DNA of 64,000 bases from NCBI GenBank assembly GCA_007693535.1, contig REDK01000118.1, positions 1 to 64,000 of the forward strand, written 5' to 3'. Source of the stretch: Chromatiaceae bacterium. GTDB taxonomy: Bacteria; Pseudomonadota; Gammaproteobacteria; Chromatiales; Chromatiaceae. This document shows, in pieces, positions 27,871 through 35,866 of this stretch. The notes under the pieces are model-generated. The model searched no databases. It was not told the origin of the DNA and worked only from the letters and a program-made list of their open reading frames with translations. Both the position numbers and the translations under genes were made by a program. Every line of letters starts with the position of its first letter. The stretch's first letter is position 1.

Positions 27871-29490
27871 TCAGTCTCCTTGTCGCAGCCGGGACGGCGC
27901 AGTGGCCGGGCCAGCACCGGCGGCAGGCCCGGCGGGGGCGGCCAGGCGCTCGAAATGGTAGCGGCCGGTATGCAGCGAACTCGGACCCTCGCGGCCGAAG
28001 CGGATCATCAGATAGACCTCGATCAGGAACAGCGCGGTGTAGAAGATCACGAAGGCGCTGAGACTGAACATCAGGTCGCGGGCAGTGAGGCTGGAGGCGG
28101 CGATGGCGGTGGGCAGAACCTCGCCGATGGCCCAAGGCTGGCGGCCGAACTCGGCGACGAACCAGCCGGTCTCGGCGGCGATCCAGGGCACCGGGATGCT
28201 TAGCACGAAGGCCCACAGCAGCCAGCGCTGATCGACGATGACCCGCTTAGCGTTGTACCAGAAGCCCAGGCTGAGCAGGATCAGCATCCAGAGACCGGCG
28301 CCGACCATGATGCGGAAGGCCCAGAACACCGGCGCCACCTGCGGGATGCTGAAACGCACCGCCGCCTGGATCTGTTCCTCGCTGGCCGCGGCCGGGTTGT
28401 CGATAAAGGGCTTGAGCAGCAGCCCGTAGCCCAGGTCCTGCTTGTGCTCGGCGAACGCGGCGCGCACCGCCGGGCGGTCGTCGCCGGCGCGCAGGCGCTG
28501 CAGATAGTCATAGGCGATCATGCCGGAGCGGATGCGCACCTCGTGTTCGCGCATCAGTTCCTTGAGCCCCTTGACCTCTTGGTCCAGGGAGCGAGTGGCG
28601 ATCAACCCCAGCACCCAGGGCACCTTGACCGCCATGTGGGTCTCCTGATCCTCGTTGCTGGGCAGTCCGAACAGGGTAAAGGCAGCCGGGGCCGGCTCGG
28701 TCTCCCATTCCGCCTCGATGGCGGCGAGCTTGACCTTCTGCACGTCGCCAACCTCGTAGCCAGACTCGTCGCCGAGCAGCAGGACCGACAGGATACCGGC
28801 CATGCCGAAGCCCACGGCGACCGAGAACGAGCGCCGGGCAAAGGCGAGATCGCGGCCCTTGAGCATATACCAAGCGGAGATGCCGGCGACGAACATGGCA
28901 CCGGTAACATAGCCGGCGGCCACGGTGTGCACGAACTTGACCTGAGCCACCGGATTGAATAGCACATCGGCGAAGCTGACCATCTCCATGCGCATGGTCT
29001 CGTAGCTGAATTCCGCCCCCACCGGATATTGCATCCAGCCGTTGGCGATCAGGATCCAGAGGGCGGACAGGTTGGAACCGAGCGCGGTGAGGAAGGTCAC
29101 CAGTAGATGCTGGCGCTTGCTGAGGCGCTCCCAGCCGAGGAAGAACAGGCCGATGAAGGTGGACTCCAGGAAGAAGGCCATCAGCCCCTCGATCGCGAGG
29201 GGGGCGCCGAAGACATCACCGACGTAATGGGAGTAATAGGCCCAGTTGGTCCCGAACTGGAATTCCATGGTCAGTCCGGTGGTGACGCCGAGGGCAAAGT
29301 TGATGCCGAACAGCTTGCCCCAGAACTTGGTCATATCCTTATAGATCTCGCGCCCGGTCATCACATAGACGCTCTCCATGATGACCAGCATCCAAGAGAG
29401 TCCCAAGGTCAACGGGACAAACAGGAAGTGATACATCGCGGTGGCCGCAAACTGCCAGCGCGAGAGTTCGATCATGGTGCTGTCGAGCAT
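27871..29490 (-). CDS. cydA: cytochrome bd ubiquinol oxidase subunit I
   Basis: Haem-bearing catalytic subunit that oxidises ubiquinol with very high oxygen affinity. The 539-aa protein follows E. coli CydA closely throughout. It has an axial His in MYHFLFVPL (residue 21), GRQPWAIGEVLPT near residue 450, and the long Q-loop form (GDESGYEVGDVQKVKLAAIE). It ends GPSSLHTGRYHFE plus an Ala/Pro tail. The start at 29490 has AGGAG at eight-base spacing. It heads cydA-cydB-cydX. A rhodanese and a two-component system lie upstream on the same strand, which suggests control by oxygen or redox state. Confidence 0.98.
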   Translation of the reverse strand: MLDSTMIELSRWQFAATAMYHFLFVPLTLGLSWMLVIMESVYVMTGREIYKDMTKFWGKLFGINFALGVTTGLTMEFQFGTNWAYYSHYVGDVFGAPLAIEGLMAFFLESTFIGLFFLGWERLSKRQHLLVTFLTALGSNLSALWILIANGWMQYPVGAEFSYETMRMEMVSFADVLFNPVAQVKFVHTVAAGYVTGAMFVAGISAWYMLKGRDLAFARRSFSVAVGFGMAGILSVLLLGDESGYEVGDVQKVKLAAIEAEWETEPAPAAFTLFGLPSNEDQETHMAVKVPWVLGLIATRSLDQEVKGLKELMREHEVRIRSGMIAYDYLQRLRAGDDRPAVRAAFAEHKQDLGYGLLLKPFIDNPAAASEEQIQAAVRFSIPQVAPVFWAFRIMVGAGLWMLILLSLGFWYNAKRVIVDQRWLLWAFVLSIPVPWIAAETGWFVAEFGRQPWAIGEVLPTAIAASSLTARDLMFSLSAFVIFYTALFLIEVYLMIRFGREGPSSLHTGRYHFERLAAPAGPAAGAGPATAPSRLRQGD

Positions 29491-29696
29491 ACTGGCCGCT
29501 CCTAGCGGGAGATGGGGCAGGAGACCGGAACGGAAACCGGGTCGGTCCCGGGGACGCACGCCAGGGAGCCGAGCGAAGATACAGGCTGGCAAGCGGCTGG
29601 TATGCCGCCTGGCGTGCCGATGCTAGCCGCACCGCCGCGGGTTGCAAATGCGAAATCGCAGCCGGTCAGAGGCTGCGCCTGGCCCGGCCGCGTGCG

Positions 29697-29724
29697 AATT
29701 GTCGGGCAGGATGCCCGATCAATT
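29697..29724 (-). other. long hairpin overlapping the rhodanese stop codon
   Basis: Inverted repeat of AATTG plus TCGGGCA around a GGA loop, with one bulged base on the right arm, about 12 paired positions. It covers the TGA of the rhodanese gene at 29719-29721. There is no T-run, so it may be a processing or stability hairpin between the rhodanese and cydA messages. Its 15-base core is identical to the phosphatase terminator at 17943-17957. Confidence 0.6.
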
Positions 29725-30231
29725 GGCGTCGCTCCGGGGACTGCGGTCTCGCCCCCTGTCTCGATCGCTGATCGGGCGCTGCTGCTCGGGGCGCAGCCTG
29801 GGGGTGAAGTAGATGTCTGCATCGTCGAGGTCCACCGCCTGTCCAGCGATGTCCTGCAGTGGCTGTTCGTCATCCTTCCAGCCCCGCAGGCCGGTGCGTA
29901 GCGACGCCACGTCACGATACCCAAGAACCTGTAGGGAGTTGGCGGCCAGCACGCTGCGATACCCGGAGCGGCAAACGACGACGATCTCGCGTTCGCGGGC
30001 CTGCACGAGTTCGGGCTCGGTCTCCTCATAGTCCCATTCGCAAGCCGACTCCAAGATTCCCCGGGGTACGTTAAGCGACCCGGAAATATGCATCGCGGCA
30101 AACTCGGACGGCTCGCGCACGTCCAGGATTAGCAGCTTAGGGTTGGCGGCCAGGCGTTCAGCCAGGTCCCAGGGCATGATCTCACGCACCTCGGTGAGGC
30201 AACCGCGGATCAGTTCGATAAAATTTTTCAT
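29719..30231 (-). CDS. rhodanese-domain sulfurtransferase
   Basis: Single-domain rhodanese, 170 aa, transferring sulfane sulfur via an active-site persulfide. The segment ILDVREPSEFAAMHISGSLNVPRGILE is typical, and the active loop is VVCRSGYRS with Cys87. An Asp/Arg-rich tail (about 50 residues) follows the domain and is probably disordered. It lies between the two-component genes and cydA, all on the minus strand. A function in sulfide or polysulfide handling would fit a sulfur-oxidising organism, but this is inference. Confidence 0.88.
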   Translation of the reverse strand: MKNFIELIRGCLTEVREIMPWDLAERLAANPKLLILDVREPSEFAAMHISGSLNVPRGILESACEWDYEETEPELVQAREREIVVVCRSGYRSVLAANSLQVLGYRDVASLRTGLRGWKDDEQPLQDIAGQAVDLDDADIYFTPRLRPEQQRPISDRDRGRDRSPRSDAN

Positions 30232-30247
30232 ACATCTTCCCGCCTGC

Positions 30248-30305
30248 TGACATCAATGCTGACATCAATGGTGACATCAGGGGACAACGGGGGACAACAG
30301 GGCCC
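30248..30305. repeat. short tandem repeats upstream of the rhodanese gene
   Basis: TGACATCA occurs three times at exact 12-base spacing (30248, 30260, 30272), followed by two GGGACAAC units at 11-base spacing. The repeats lie just in front of the rhodanese ribosome binding site and downstream of the response-regulator gene. Spacing of about one helical turn and the near-palindromic TGAYGTCA core would suit a cooperative DNA-binding protein. They are too short for CRISPR. Confidence 0.6.
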
Positions 30306-30363
30306 GGCTGATCCGGCGTCCCAGCGCTGGCGTCTACTCGAAACATTGGGCCCGCGGCGATCG

Positions 30364-31008
30364 TCATTCGCGCGCGCAGAGTCCGCGCTCCACTGCGAGC
30401 ACCGCCGCTTCGACCCGCGAGCGCACCGACAGCTTGCGCAAGATGGATTTCACATGCAGCTTCACGGTGCCCTCGGAGATGCCGAGCTGATGACCGATCA
30501 CCTTGTTGCTCTGGCCACCGGCCAGGTGGCAGAGGATTTCCATCTCGCGCGGGGTCAGGTCGGCCAGACTTGTCTCACGGTCCGGTGCGGCGCGCTCCTG
30601 ACGGACCACCCGTGCCAGCGCCCCGGTGAGTTCGCGGGCAACCACGGTCTTGCCGGCGACCACCTCGACGAGCGCTGCGACCAGGTCGTCGGGCTCCATA
30701 TCCTTGAGCAAATAGCCATTGGCACCGGCCTGGAGGGCTGCGATCAGGTCGCCTTCATCAGTGCTGGTGGTGAGCATGGCCACTACCCGCCGTGGGTCTT
30801 CGGCGCGCAGCCGGCGCAGGAGGTCCAGTCCGCTGATGCCCGGCATCCGCAGGTCCAGCAGGACGACATCCGGGGCGCAGTCGTGGGCCAGACGCAGTCC
30901 CACTTCGCCATCGCCCACCGCATCGATCACCTCGATCCCGCGCCGCTCCAGCAACTCCAGCAACCCGATGCGGAACAGCGCGTGATCGTCGATCAACAAG
31001 ACGCGCAT
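30364..31008 (-). CDS. NarL/FixJ-family response regulator
   Basis: DNA-binding response regulator, 214 aa. The receiver domain begins RVLLIDDHALFRIGLLELL. The phospho-acceptor is Asp52 in VVLLDLRMPGISG and the conserved Lys lies in YLLKDMEPDDL. The C-terminal LuxR-type helix-turn-helix reads LTPREMEILCHLAGGQSNKVIGHQLGISEGTVKLHVKSILRKL. The start ATG overlaps the stop of the sensor kinase by one base, so the two are translationally coupled. It resembles NarL, but the ligand of the partner kinase is unknown. Confidence 0.94.
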   Translation of the reverse strand: MRVLLIDDHALFRIGLLELLERRGIEVIDAVGDGEVGLRLAHDCAPDVVLLDLRMPGISGLDLLRRLRAEDPRRVVAMLTTSTDEGDLIAALQAGANGYLLKDMEPDDLVAALVEVVAGKTVVARELTGALARVVRQERAAPDRETSLADLTPREMEILCHLAGGQSNKVIGHQLGISEGTVKLHVKSILRKLSVRSRVEAAVLAVERGLCARE

Positions 31009-32729
31009 CAGGCCGCCCACCCGCTGGCCGGCCGCTGGCTGGGTGGTTCGCAACCGGGCCGTGGCGGGTCGGCAGCGGTGAACTCCAGCTCCACCCGCGT
31101 GCCTTCGCCGGCCTCGCTCTCGATGCGCAGACTGGCGCCGATGCGGCGCGCGCGTTCTTCCAGGATCGACAGCCCGATGTGCTCGCCAGGGCGCCCGCCG
31201 CGCCCGGCCGGCGGGCTAAAACCGATGCCATCGTCCTCGACCAGCAACACGTATTGGCCATGCCCCTCGCGGGTCAGCAGTACACGGACGGTCTGTGCGC
31301 GGGCATGCTTGCGGACATTGGCCAGCGTCTCCTGCACGATACGAAGCACCTGCAGTTCGGTGGCGGCGACGAGATCGAAGGGACGGCAGTTCATCTGAAA
31401 AACACAGTTGAGACCGCTCTGCTGGCCGAAGCGCCGGGTCAGTTCTTCCAGGGCCGGCACCAGGCCGCGGCGGTCGAGGGGGGCACGGAAGCTGGCCAGC
31501 AGTTCCCGCAGTTCGGCATGGGCCTCGTCGATGCCGTTACGGATACGGTACAGGTCGGCCGCCGCCTGCGCGGGGACCTCACTGTCGGCGAGTGCCTCGG
31601 TCAGCATGCGTACCTGCAGTCGCAGGCTGGCGAGGGTCTGGGCGATGGAGTCATGGAGTTCATGGGCCAAGGAGTTGCGCTCCTCCAGGATCGACAGCCG
31701 CCGCGCCTCCTCATCGGAGCGATACTTGGCGATGGCCACCCCGATGTGCTGGCCGATGGTGGAGAGCAGGGCGAGGATGTCCTCGCGGGCGCTGACCCCG
31801 GGACGCTCGACGAAGATGGTGTAGGCGCCCAGCAGTTCGTCGTGATGGCGCAGCGGCACCGTGACCACCTCTACCGCATCGCTGTCGAACATCCGCCGGC
31901 CATAGATGCGCGAACAATAACGCAGGTCGTTGTCGCAGACGATCTCGCCGGGGCAGAGGACGGTGCCGCACAGACAGAGGTCCACCGGCGTCATCTCCTG
32001 GACCTGGATGAGATCGTCGTCCAGACCGATCGAGCCAACCAGCCGCGGGCGTCCGTCCGTGGGCACCAGCCGCACCGTTGCCGCGCGGCCATTGACCATC
32101 TCCTTGAGAACGCGCAGGAAATGCAACAGCAGTTGATCGAGGTTGTCGGCCTGGGTGATCTCGGCGGCCACCTCGTAGAGGATCTTCAGCGACGCGGTCT
32201 TTTGCGCCAGATGCAGCGTCTGGCGGGCGACCCGGCTGTCCATGTCCTCGTACAGGTCGGTGAGTTCCGCATTCAGCATGGCGATGTCCTGGGCCATATC
32301 CTCGAGCACGCCGACATTGCCCAGCATGCGGCTCGCCCCAGGCTCGCCCTGACTGACCCCCGCCACCGAGGCCTGCAGGGTCACCAACGGGCGCAGCAAC
32401 TGCGTATGCAGGCGCTGCGCGGTGCGCGCTGCCGCCAGCAGACCGGCGAGCAGAAAGCCCAGGCAGACCCACTTCGGCCAGGCCAGTCCGGGGGCCAGGA
32501 GATTGAGCAGCAGCAGACCGAGCGCCGCCAGCAGGGTCGTTGCCACCAGCAGCAACGGCCCCAATAGCCCCGCCGCCCGCAACAGCCGCAGGATGCGACG
32601 TCGTTGTTCCGCGGGGCCCGCGATGGGTTGCGTGCGAAGATGGCCGGGCAATGGATGTCTCTGCGGCAGGCTGCCAGGCAGTGGAGCAACCGGATGGTCG
32701 TTGTCGCTCGCGATGAGAGGCGAGGACAC
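31008..32729 (-). CDS. NarX-like sensor histidine kinase with GAF domain
   Basis: A 573-aa sensor of the HisKA_3 (NarX/NreB/DegS) type. Two hydrophobic segments occur near residues 52-80 and 85-102 with almost no periplasmic loop, unlike true NarX. A HAMP-like region and coiled coil (130-185) follow, then a GAF domain (about 185-335). The phospho-acceptor His359 is in HELHDSIAQTLASL, and the ATPase block is EDDGIGFSPP. The GAF domain has five clustered cysteines (252, 254, 259, 265, 272), which suggests an iron-sulfur, metal or thiol redox site. The lack of a periplasmic sensor domain argues for an intracellular signal. Confidence 0.9.
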   Translation of the reverse strand: MSSPLIASDNDHPVAPLPGSLPQRHPLPGHLRTQPIAGPAEQRRRILRLLRAAGLLGPLLLVATTLLAALGLLLLNLLAPGLAWPKWVCLGFLLAGLLAAARTAQRLHTQLLRPLVTLQASVAGVSQGEPGASRMLGNVGVLEDMAQDIAMLNAELTDLYEDMDSRVARQTLHLAQKTASLKILYEVAAEITQADNLDQLLLHFLRVLKEMVNGRAATVRLVPTDGRPRLVGSIGLDDDLIQVQEMTPVDLCLCGTVLCPGEIVCDNDLRYCSRIYGRRMFDSDAVEVVTVPLRHHDELLGAYTIFVERPGVSAREDILALLSTIGQHIGVAIAKYRSDEEARRLSILEERNSLAHELHDSIAQTLASLRLQVRMLTEALADSEVPAQAAADLYRIRNGIDEAHAELRELLASFRAPLDRRGLVPALEELTRRFGQQSGLNCVFQMNCRPFDLVAATELQVLRIVQETLANVRKHARAQTVRVLLTREGHGQYVLLVEDDGIGFSPPAGRGGRPGEHIGLSILEERARRIGASLRIESEAGEGTRVELEFTAADPPRPGCEPPSQRPASGWAA

Positions 32730-32743
32730 GACTCGGCGCTGGT

Positions 32744-34324
32744 TTACAGCTCCCGCGTGGCCAGGAACCGGATCTCCGGCCAGCGTTCCTCGGTCAGTTG
32801 CAGGTTGACCCGGGTCGGGGCCAGATAGACGAGATGGCCGTTACCGTCCAGGGCCAGGTGGTCGTGAGCCTTGTCGCGAAAGCGCGCCAGCAGCTTCGGG
32901 TCGGGGCAGTCAACCCAGCGTGCGGTGTATACGCCGACCGCTTCCACTACGGCATCGACGCCATATTCATCCTTGAGGCGATAGGCAGCGACGTCGAACT
33001 GCAGCATGCCCACCGCACCCAGGATCAGGTCGTTGTTCTTGAGTGGCCGGAACACCTGGGTGGCGCCCTCCTCGCAGAGTTGCAGCACGCCCTTGTGCAG
33101 GGCCTTGGTCTTGAGCGGGTCGCGCAGGACCACCCGCCGAAATAGCTCAGGGGCGAAATAGGGAACGCCCTCGTATTTGATGTCCTCGCCCTCGGTGAAG
33201 GTGTCACCGATCTGAATGGTGCCATGATTGTGCAGGCCGATGATATCTCCCGGCCAGGCCTCCTCGACATGCCGCCGCTCATCGGCCTGAAAGGTAATGG
33301 CATTGGCGACCTGGACGCTCTTGGCACTGCGCACATGACGCATCTTCATCCCTTTGCGATAGCTGCCCGAGCAGACCCGCAGGAAGGCGACGCGGTCGCG
33401 ATGGGCCGGATCCATATTGGCCTGAATCTTGAACACGAAGCCGGTGAAGCGCTCCTCGCCGGGGGTCACCGGGCGTTCGCGGGTCGGGCGCGGGCGCGGC
33501 GGCGGGGCGTAGGCAACAAAGGCATCGAGCAGTTCGCGGACGCCGAAGTTGTTGATCGCGGAACCGAAGAAGACCGGGGTCTGGAGGCCAGCTAGGTAAT
33601 CGTCGAGATCCAGTGGATGGCTGGCCCCCTGTACCAGCTCCAGTTCCTCACGCAACTCGGCGGCCTGGTCGCCGAGGAGTTCGTCCATGCGCAGGCTGGA
33701 CAGGCCATCGATGACCTCGCCGGACTGGATGCGTCCGCCGTGAGTGGGGCTGAACAGATGAGTGCGATCATGGCGCAGGTCATAGACACCCTTGAATCGC
33801 TTGCCCATGCCGATCGGCCAGGTCACCGGGGCGCAGCGGATCTGGAGGACCTGCTCCACTTCGTCCATCACCTCCATGGCATCGCGACCCTCACGATCGA
33901 GCTTGTTGATAAAGGTCAGGATCGGGGTATTGCGCAGCCGGCAGACCTCCATCAGCTTGATGGTACGCTCCTCCACGCCCTTGGCCACATCGATGACCAT
34001 CAGCGCCGAGTCGACTGCCGTGAGCGTGCGATAGGTGTCCTCGGAGAAGTCCTCATGGCCGGGCGTGTCGAGCAGATTGACGATCGCATCGCCATAGGGA
34101 AACTGCATCACCGAAGAGGTGACCGAGATGCCGCGCTGCTTTTCCAGCTCCATCCAGTCCGAGGTAGCGTGGCGGGCGGCCTTGCGCCCCTTGACCGTGC
34201 CAGCCATCTGAATGGCGCCGCCGAACAGCAGCAGTTTTTCGGTCAAGGTAGTCTTACCGGCGTCGGGATGGGAGATGATCGCGAAGGTGCGGCGTCTGGC
34301 GATTTGCTCGGCGAGCTGGGACAT
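32744..34324 (-). CDS. prfC: peptide chain release factor 3
   Basis: Translational GTPase that recycles RF1 and RF2 after termination. The 526-aa length is typical (E. coli 529). G motifs are [35 protein letters not shown] and [11 protein letters not shown]3-specific parts are [21 protein letters not shown] and [11 protein letters not shown]. The start ATG 34324 begins [19 protein letters not shown] as in the family. It lies 14 bases upstream of the sensor kinase gene on the same strand. Confidence 0.97.
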   Translation of the reverse strand: MSQLAEQIARRRTFAIISHPDAGKTTLTEKLLLFGGAIQMAGTVKGRKAARHATSDWMELEKQRGISVTSSVMQFPYGDAIVNLLDTPGHEDFSEDTYRTLTAVDSALMVIDVAKGVEERTIKLMEVCRLRNTPILTFINKLDREGRDAMEVMDEVEQVLQIRCAPVTWPIGMGKRFKGVYDLRHDRTHLFSPTHGGRIQSGEVIDGLSSLRMDELLGDQAAELREELELVQGASHPLDLDDYLAGLQTPVFFGSAINNFGVRELLDAFVAYAPPPRPRPTRERPVTPGEERFTGFVFKIQANMDPAHRDRVAFLRVCSGSYRKGMKMRHVRSAKSVQVANAITFQADERRHVEEAWPGDIIGLHNHGTIQIGDTFTEGEDIKYEGVPYFAPELFRRVVLRDPLKTKALHKGVLQLCEEGATQVFRPLKNNDLILGAVGMLQFDVAAYRLKDEYGVDAVVEAVGVYTARWVDCPDPKLLARFRDKAHDHLALDGNGHLVYLAPTRVNLQLTEERWPEIRFLATREL

Positions 34325-34597
34325 GGTGCAGGGGGCGGGGGCGATTTGGAACAGCACGGGATAGCCCCCGATTATACGCCTGCGGCCGGAACTGGCATGC
34401 CGGTGCACCGGCGCCTGCCACAAGCCCTGCCGGCTGTACGGGCCGCCAGCCGGGCAGCCGCATAGAAACCGACGATGCGCCGATCCGATCCTTTTTGTTC
34501 AGAGACTTACCAGCGCCAAGACCAGTTCGGATGCCGGCCCGGCGCGGGGCCTGATGCGGCACCTCCCCCGATCCGTCCTGACCGCGGCGCCGTTCAA

Positions 34598-34848
34598 CCT
34601 AGGGACGACAGTTGAACGGCCCCCAGGGTGCGTCCCGCGTGGTGTCCAGCAAGGCACGACGAGGCGGAATAGCCGATCGATTCCAACGCGTTGTCACGCA
34701 GACGGGCGCCGTGCGGGGCGTGCCCTCTTGGCTGTGATTGGGGGGCCGTCGCGACCCGCACCCAAAAGGTGATTTCGAGGCGAGCGCAGAATCCCTGCAC
34801 AACCAACCACTTCTGTCATGCACGAAGCGGTCAACTGCCGTTTCTAGG
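34598..34848. mobile_element. MITE-like element family 1, copy 1
   Basis: A 251-bp non-coding element. The left end CCTAGGGACGACAGTTGAAC and the reverse complement of the right end (CCTAGAAACGGCAGTTGACC) form imperfect terminal inverted repeats of about 20 bp. TTCAA occurs directly on both sides, a likely 5-bp target duplication. Internal sequence matches the second copy at 44288-44560 over several blocks, including CGCGTGGTGTCCAGCAAGGC and GAAGCGGTCAACTGCCGTTT. It ends seven bases before the DUF2256 start codon, so it may supply that gene's 5' leader. The remaining gap 34325-34597 holds no recognised gene. Confidence 0.75.
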
Positions 34849-34855
34849 TTCAACC

Positions 34856-35017
34856 ATGCCTCATCGCAAGCCCCACCTGCCGGTCAAGCGCTGTGTCGTC
34901 TGCGAGCGCCCCTTTACTTGGCGTAAACGCTGGGCGCATTGCTGGGAGTCGGTGCGCTACTGTTCGGCGGCCTGCCGGCAGCGCCGTGGTCGCAGCGCGG
35001 ACCGGCCTGGTCCCTGA
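34856..35017 (+). CDS. DUF2256 zinc-ribbon protein
   Basis: A 53-aa protein with a compact zinc-ribbon: CVVCERPFTWRKRW (first C-x2-C) and YCSAACRQRR (second Cys pair). This is the DUF2256 pattern, found in many proteobacteria, sometimes near photolyase or cryptochrome genes; none is seen here. The function is unknown. Its upstream region is entirely the MITE-like element, so expression may have been altered by that insertion. Confidence 0.85.
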   Translation: MPHRKPHLPVKRCVVCERPFTWRKRWAHCWESVRYCSAACRQRRGRSADRPGP

Positions 35018-35134
35018 ACACGCGCGATCAGCGTAGCCCTGGTCCACAAGCGCAGCCTGGCTTTTACGGCCTGCTGGTTCCCGAATCCTCGTCTTCGCGC
35101 CGTCCTGGCGGGTCTCTCGCGGGGCGCTGGCCGC

Positions 35135-35575
35135 TTAGGCGCCGCAGACCACGCGCCGGTAATAGGCGGCGAAACGCTTGTCCTGGGCGATCACGTGATT
35201 GAAGAACCAGTGCTTGATCGCCTGCCGATCATCCGTGCCCAGGGTGCGGTGGGTCTGGCTGGCCAAGGCGCGGCGCAGGTCGATGAACTCCGCCATCTGC
35301 AGGGCATGCTCGCGGGTGTGCTGGGTCAGGTCGGGATAGCCGATCTCGCTGAGAAAATGCTGCTCGACGCCAAAGTGGTTGCGCAGGAAGTCGATCAGGT
35401 CATCGAGCCGGGTGGCCAGCGGGGCGGGATCGTTCTCGTCGCCGAGGCGGTTGATCAGGCGCACCATCTCACGATGATCGTGATCCAGCAGGTCGATGTC
35501 GAGCAGCCAGGCATCGCGCCAGGGCAGCAGCTCTTTAGCCAGGGTGCGGGGACGAACGGGATCAATGACTTGCAT
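35135..35575 (-). CDS. bacteriohemerythrin
   Basis: Non-haem diiron oxygen-binding protein, 146 aa with a four-helix bundle. Likely ligands are His34 (DHDHREM), His67 and Glu71 (NHFGVEQHF), His86 and His90 (QHTREHALQM), and His127 and Asp132 (WFFNHVIAQDKRF), which is the complete set. The start ATG 35575 is chosen because the upstream open frame lacks family similarity. Possible roles are oxygen storage, or delivery to oxidases or detoxification under microaerobic conditions. The bd oxidase genes lie 6-8 kb away. Confidence 0.92.
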   Translation of the reverse strand: MQVIDPVRPRTLAKELLPWRDAWLLDIDLLDHDHREMVRLINRLGDENDPAPLATRLDDLIDFLRNHFGVEQHFLSEIGYPDLTQHTREHALQMAEFIDLRRALASQTHRTLGTDDRQAIKHWFFNHVIAQDKRFAAYYRRVVCGA

Positions 35576-35866
35576 CGCGGGGTAACTCCGAAGGTCGGGC
35601 GGAACCGGTTGGCGGTTCGGTGAGGGCCGACCCTGGTGCCTGCTCGGCACGTCGCTGCCGGCCAGCGAAAACCAAGTGCGATTCTAAGCTAATAGCCTTG
35701 GCTTGATAAGCATTTGCGTCCGCGCCGGTTGCCAGGCGGCCGGCTGAACCGTCGAACCGACGCCAGGCCGTCCGGCGCCAGCCCCGGCACCTGTCCGCCA
35801 CCAGGCGAGTTGTCGGCGCGGTCGGTACAATTGCAGGTCGGATCGACGCTCACCGGGGACCTTGCC

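Noticed and set aside
34599-34853. Short minus-strand peptide conserved between the two family 1 elements (ETAVDRF, then FGCGS)
   Set aside because: Conservation is explained by the shared element DNA; the two copies shift frame and length relative to each other and lack ribosome binding sites.
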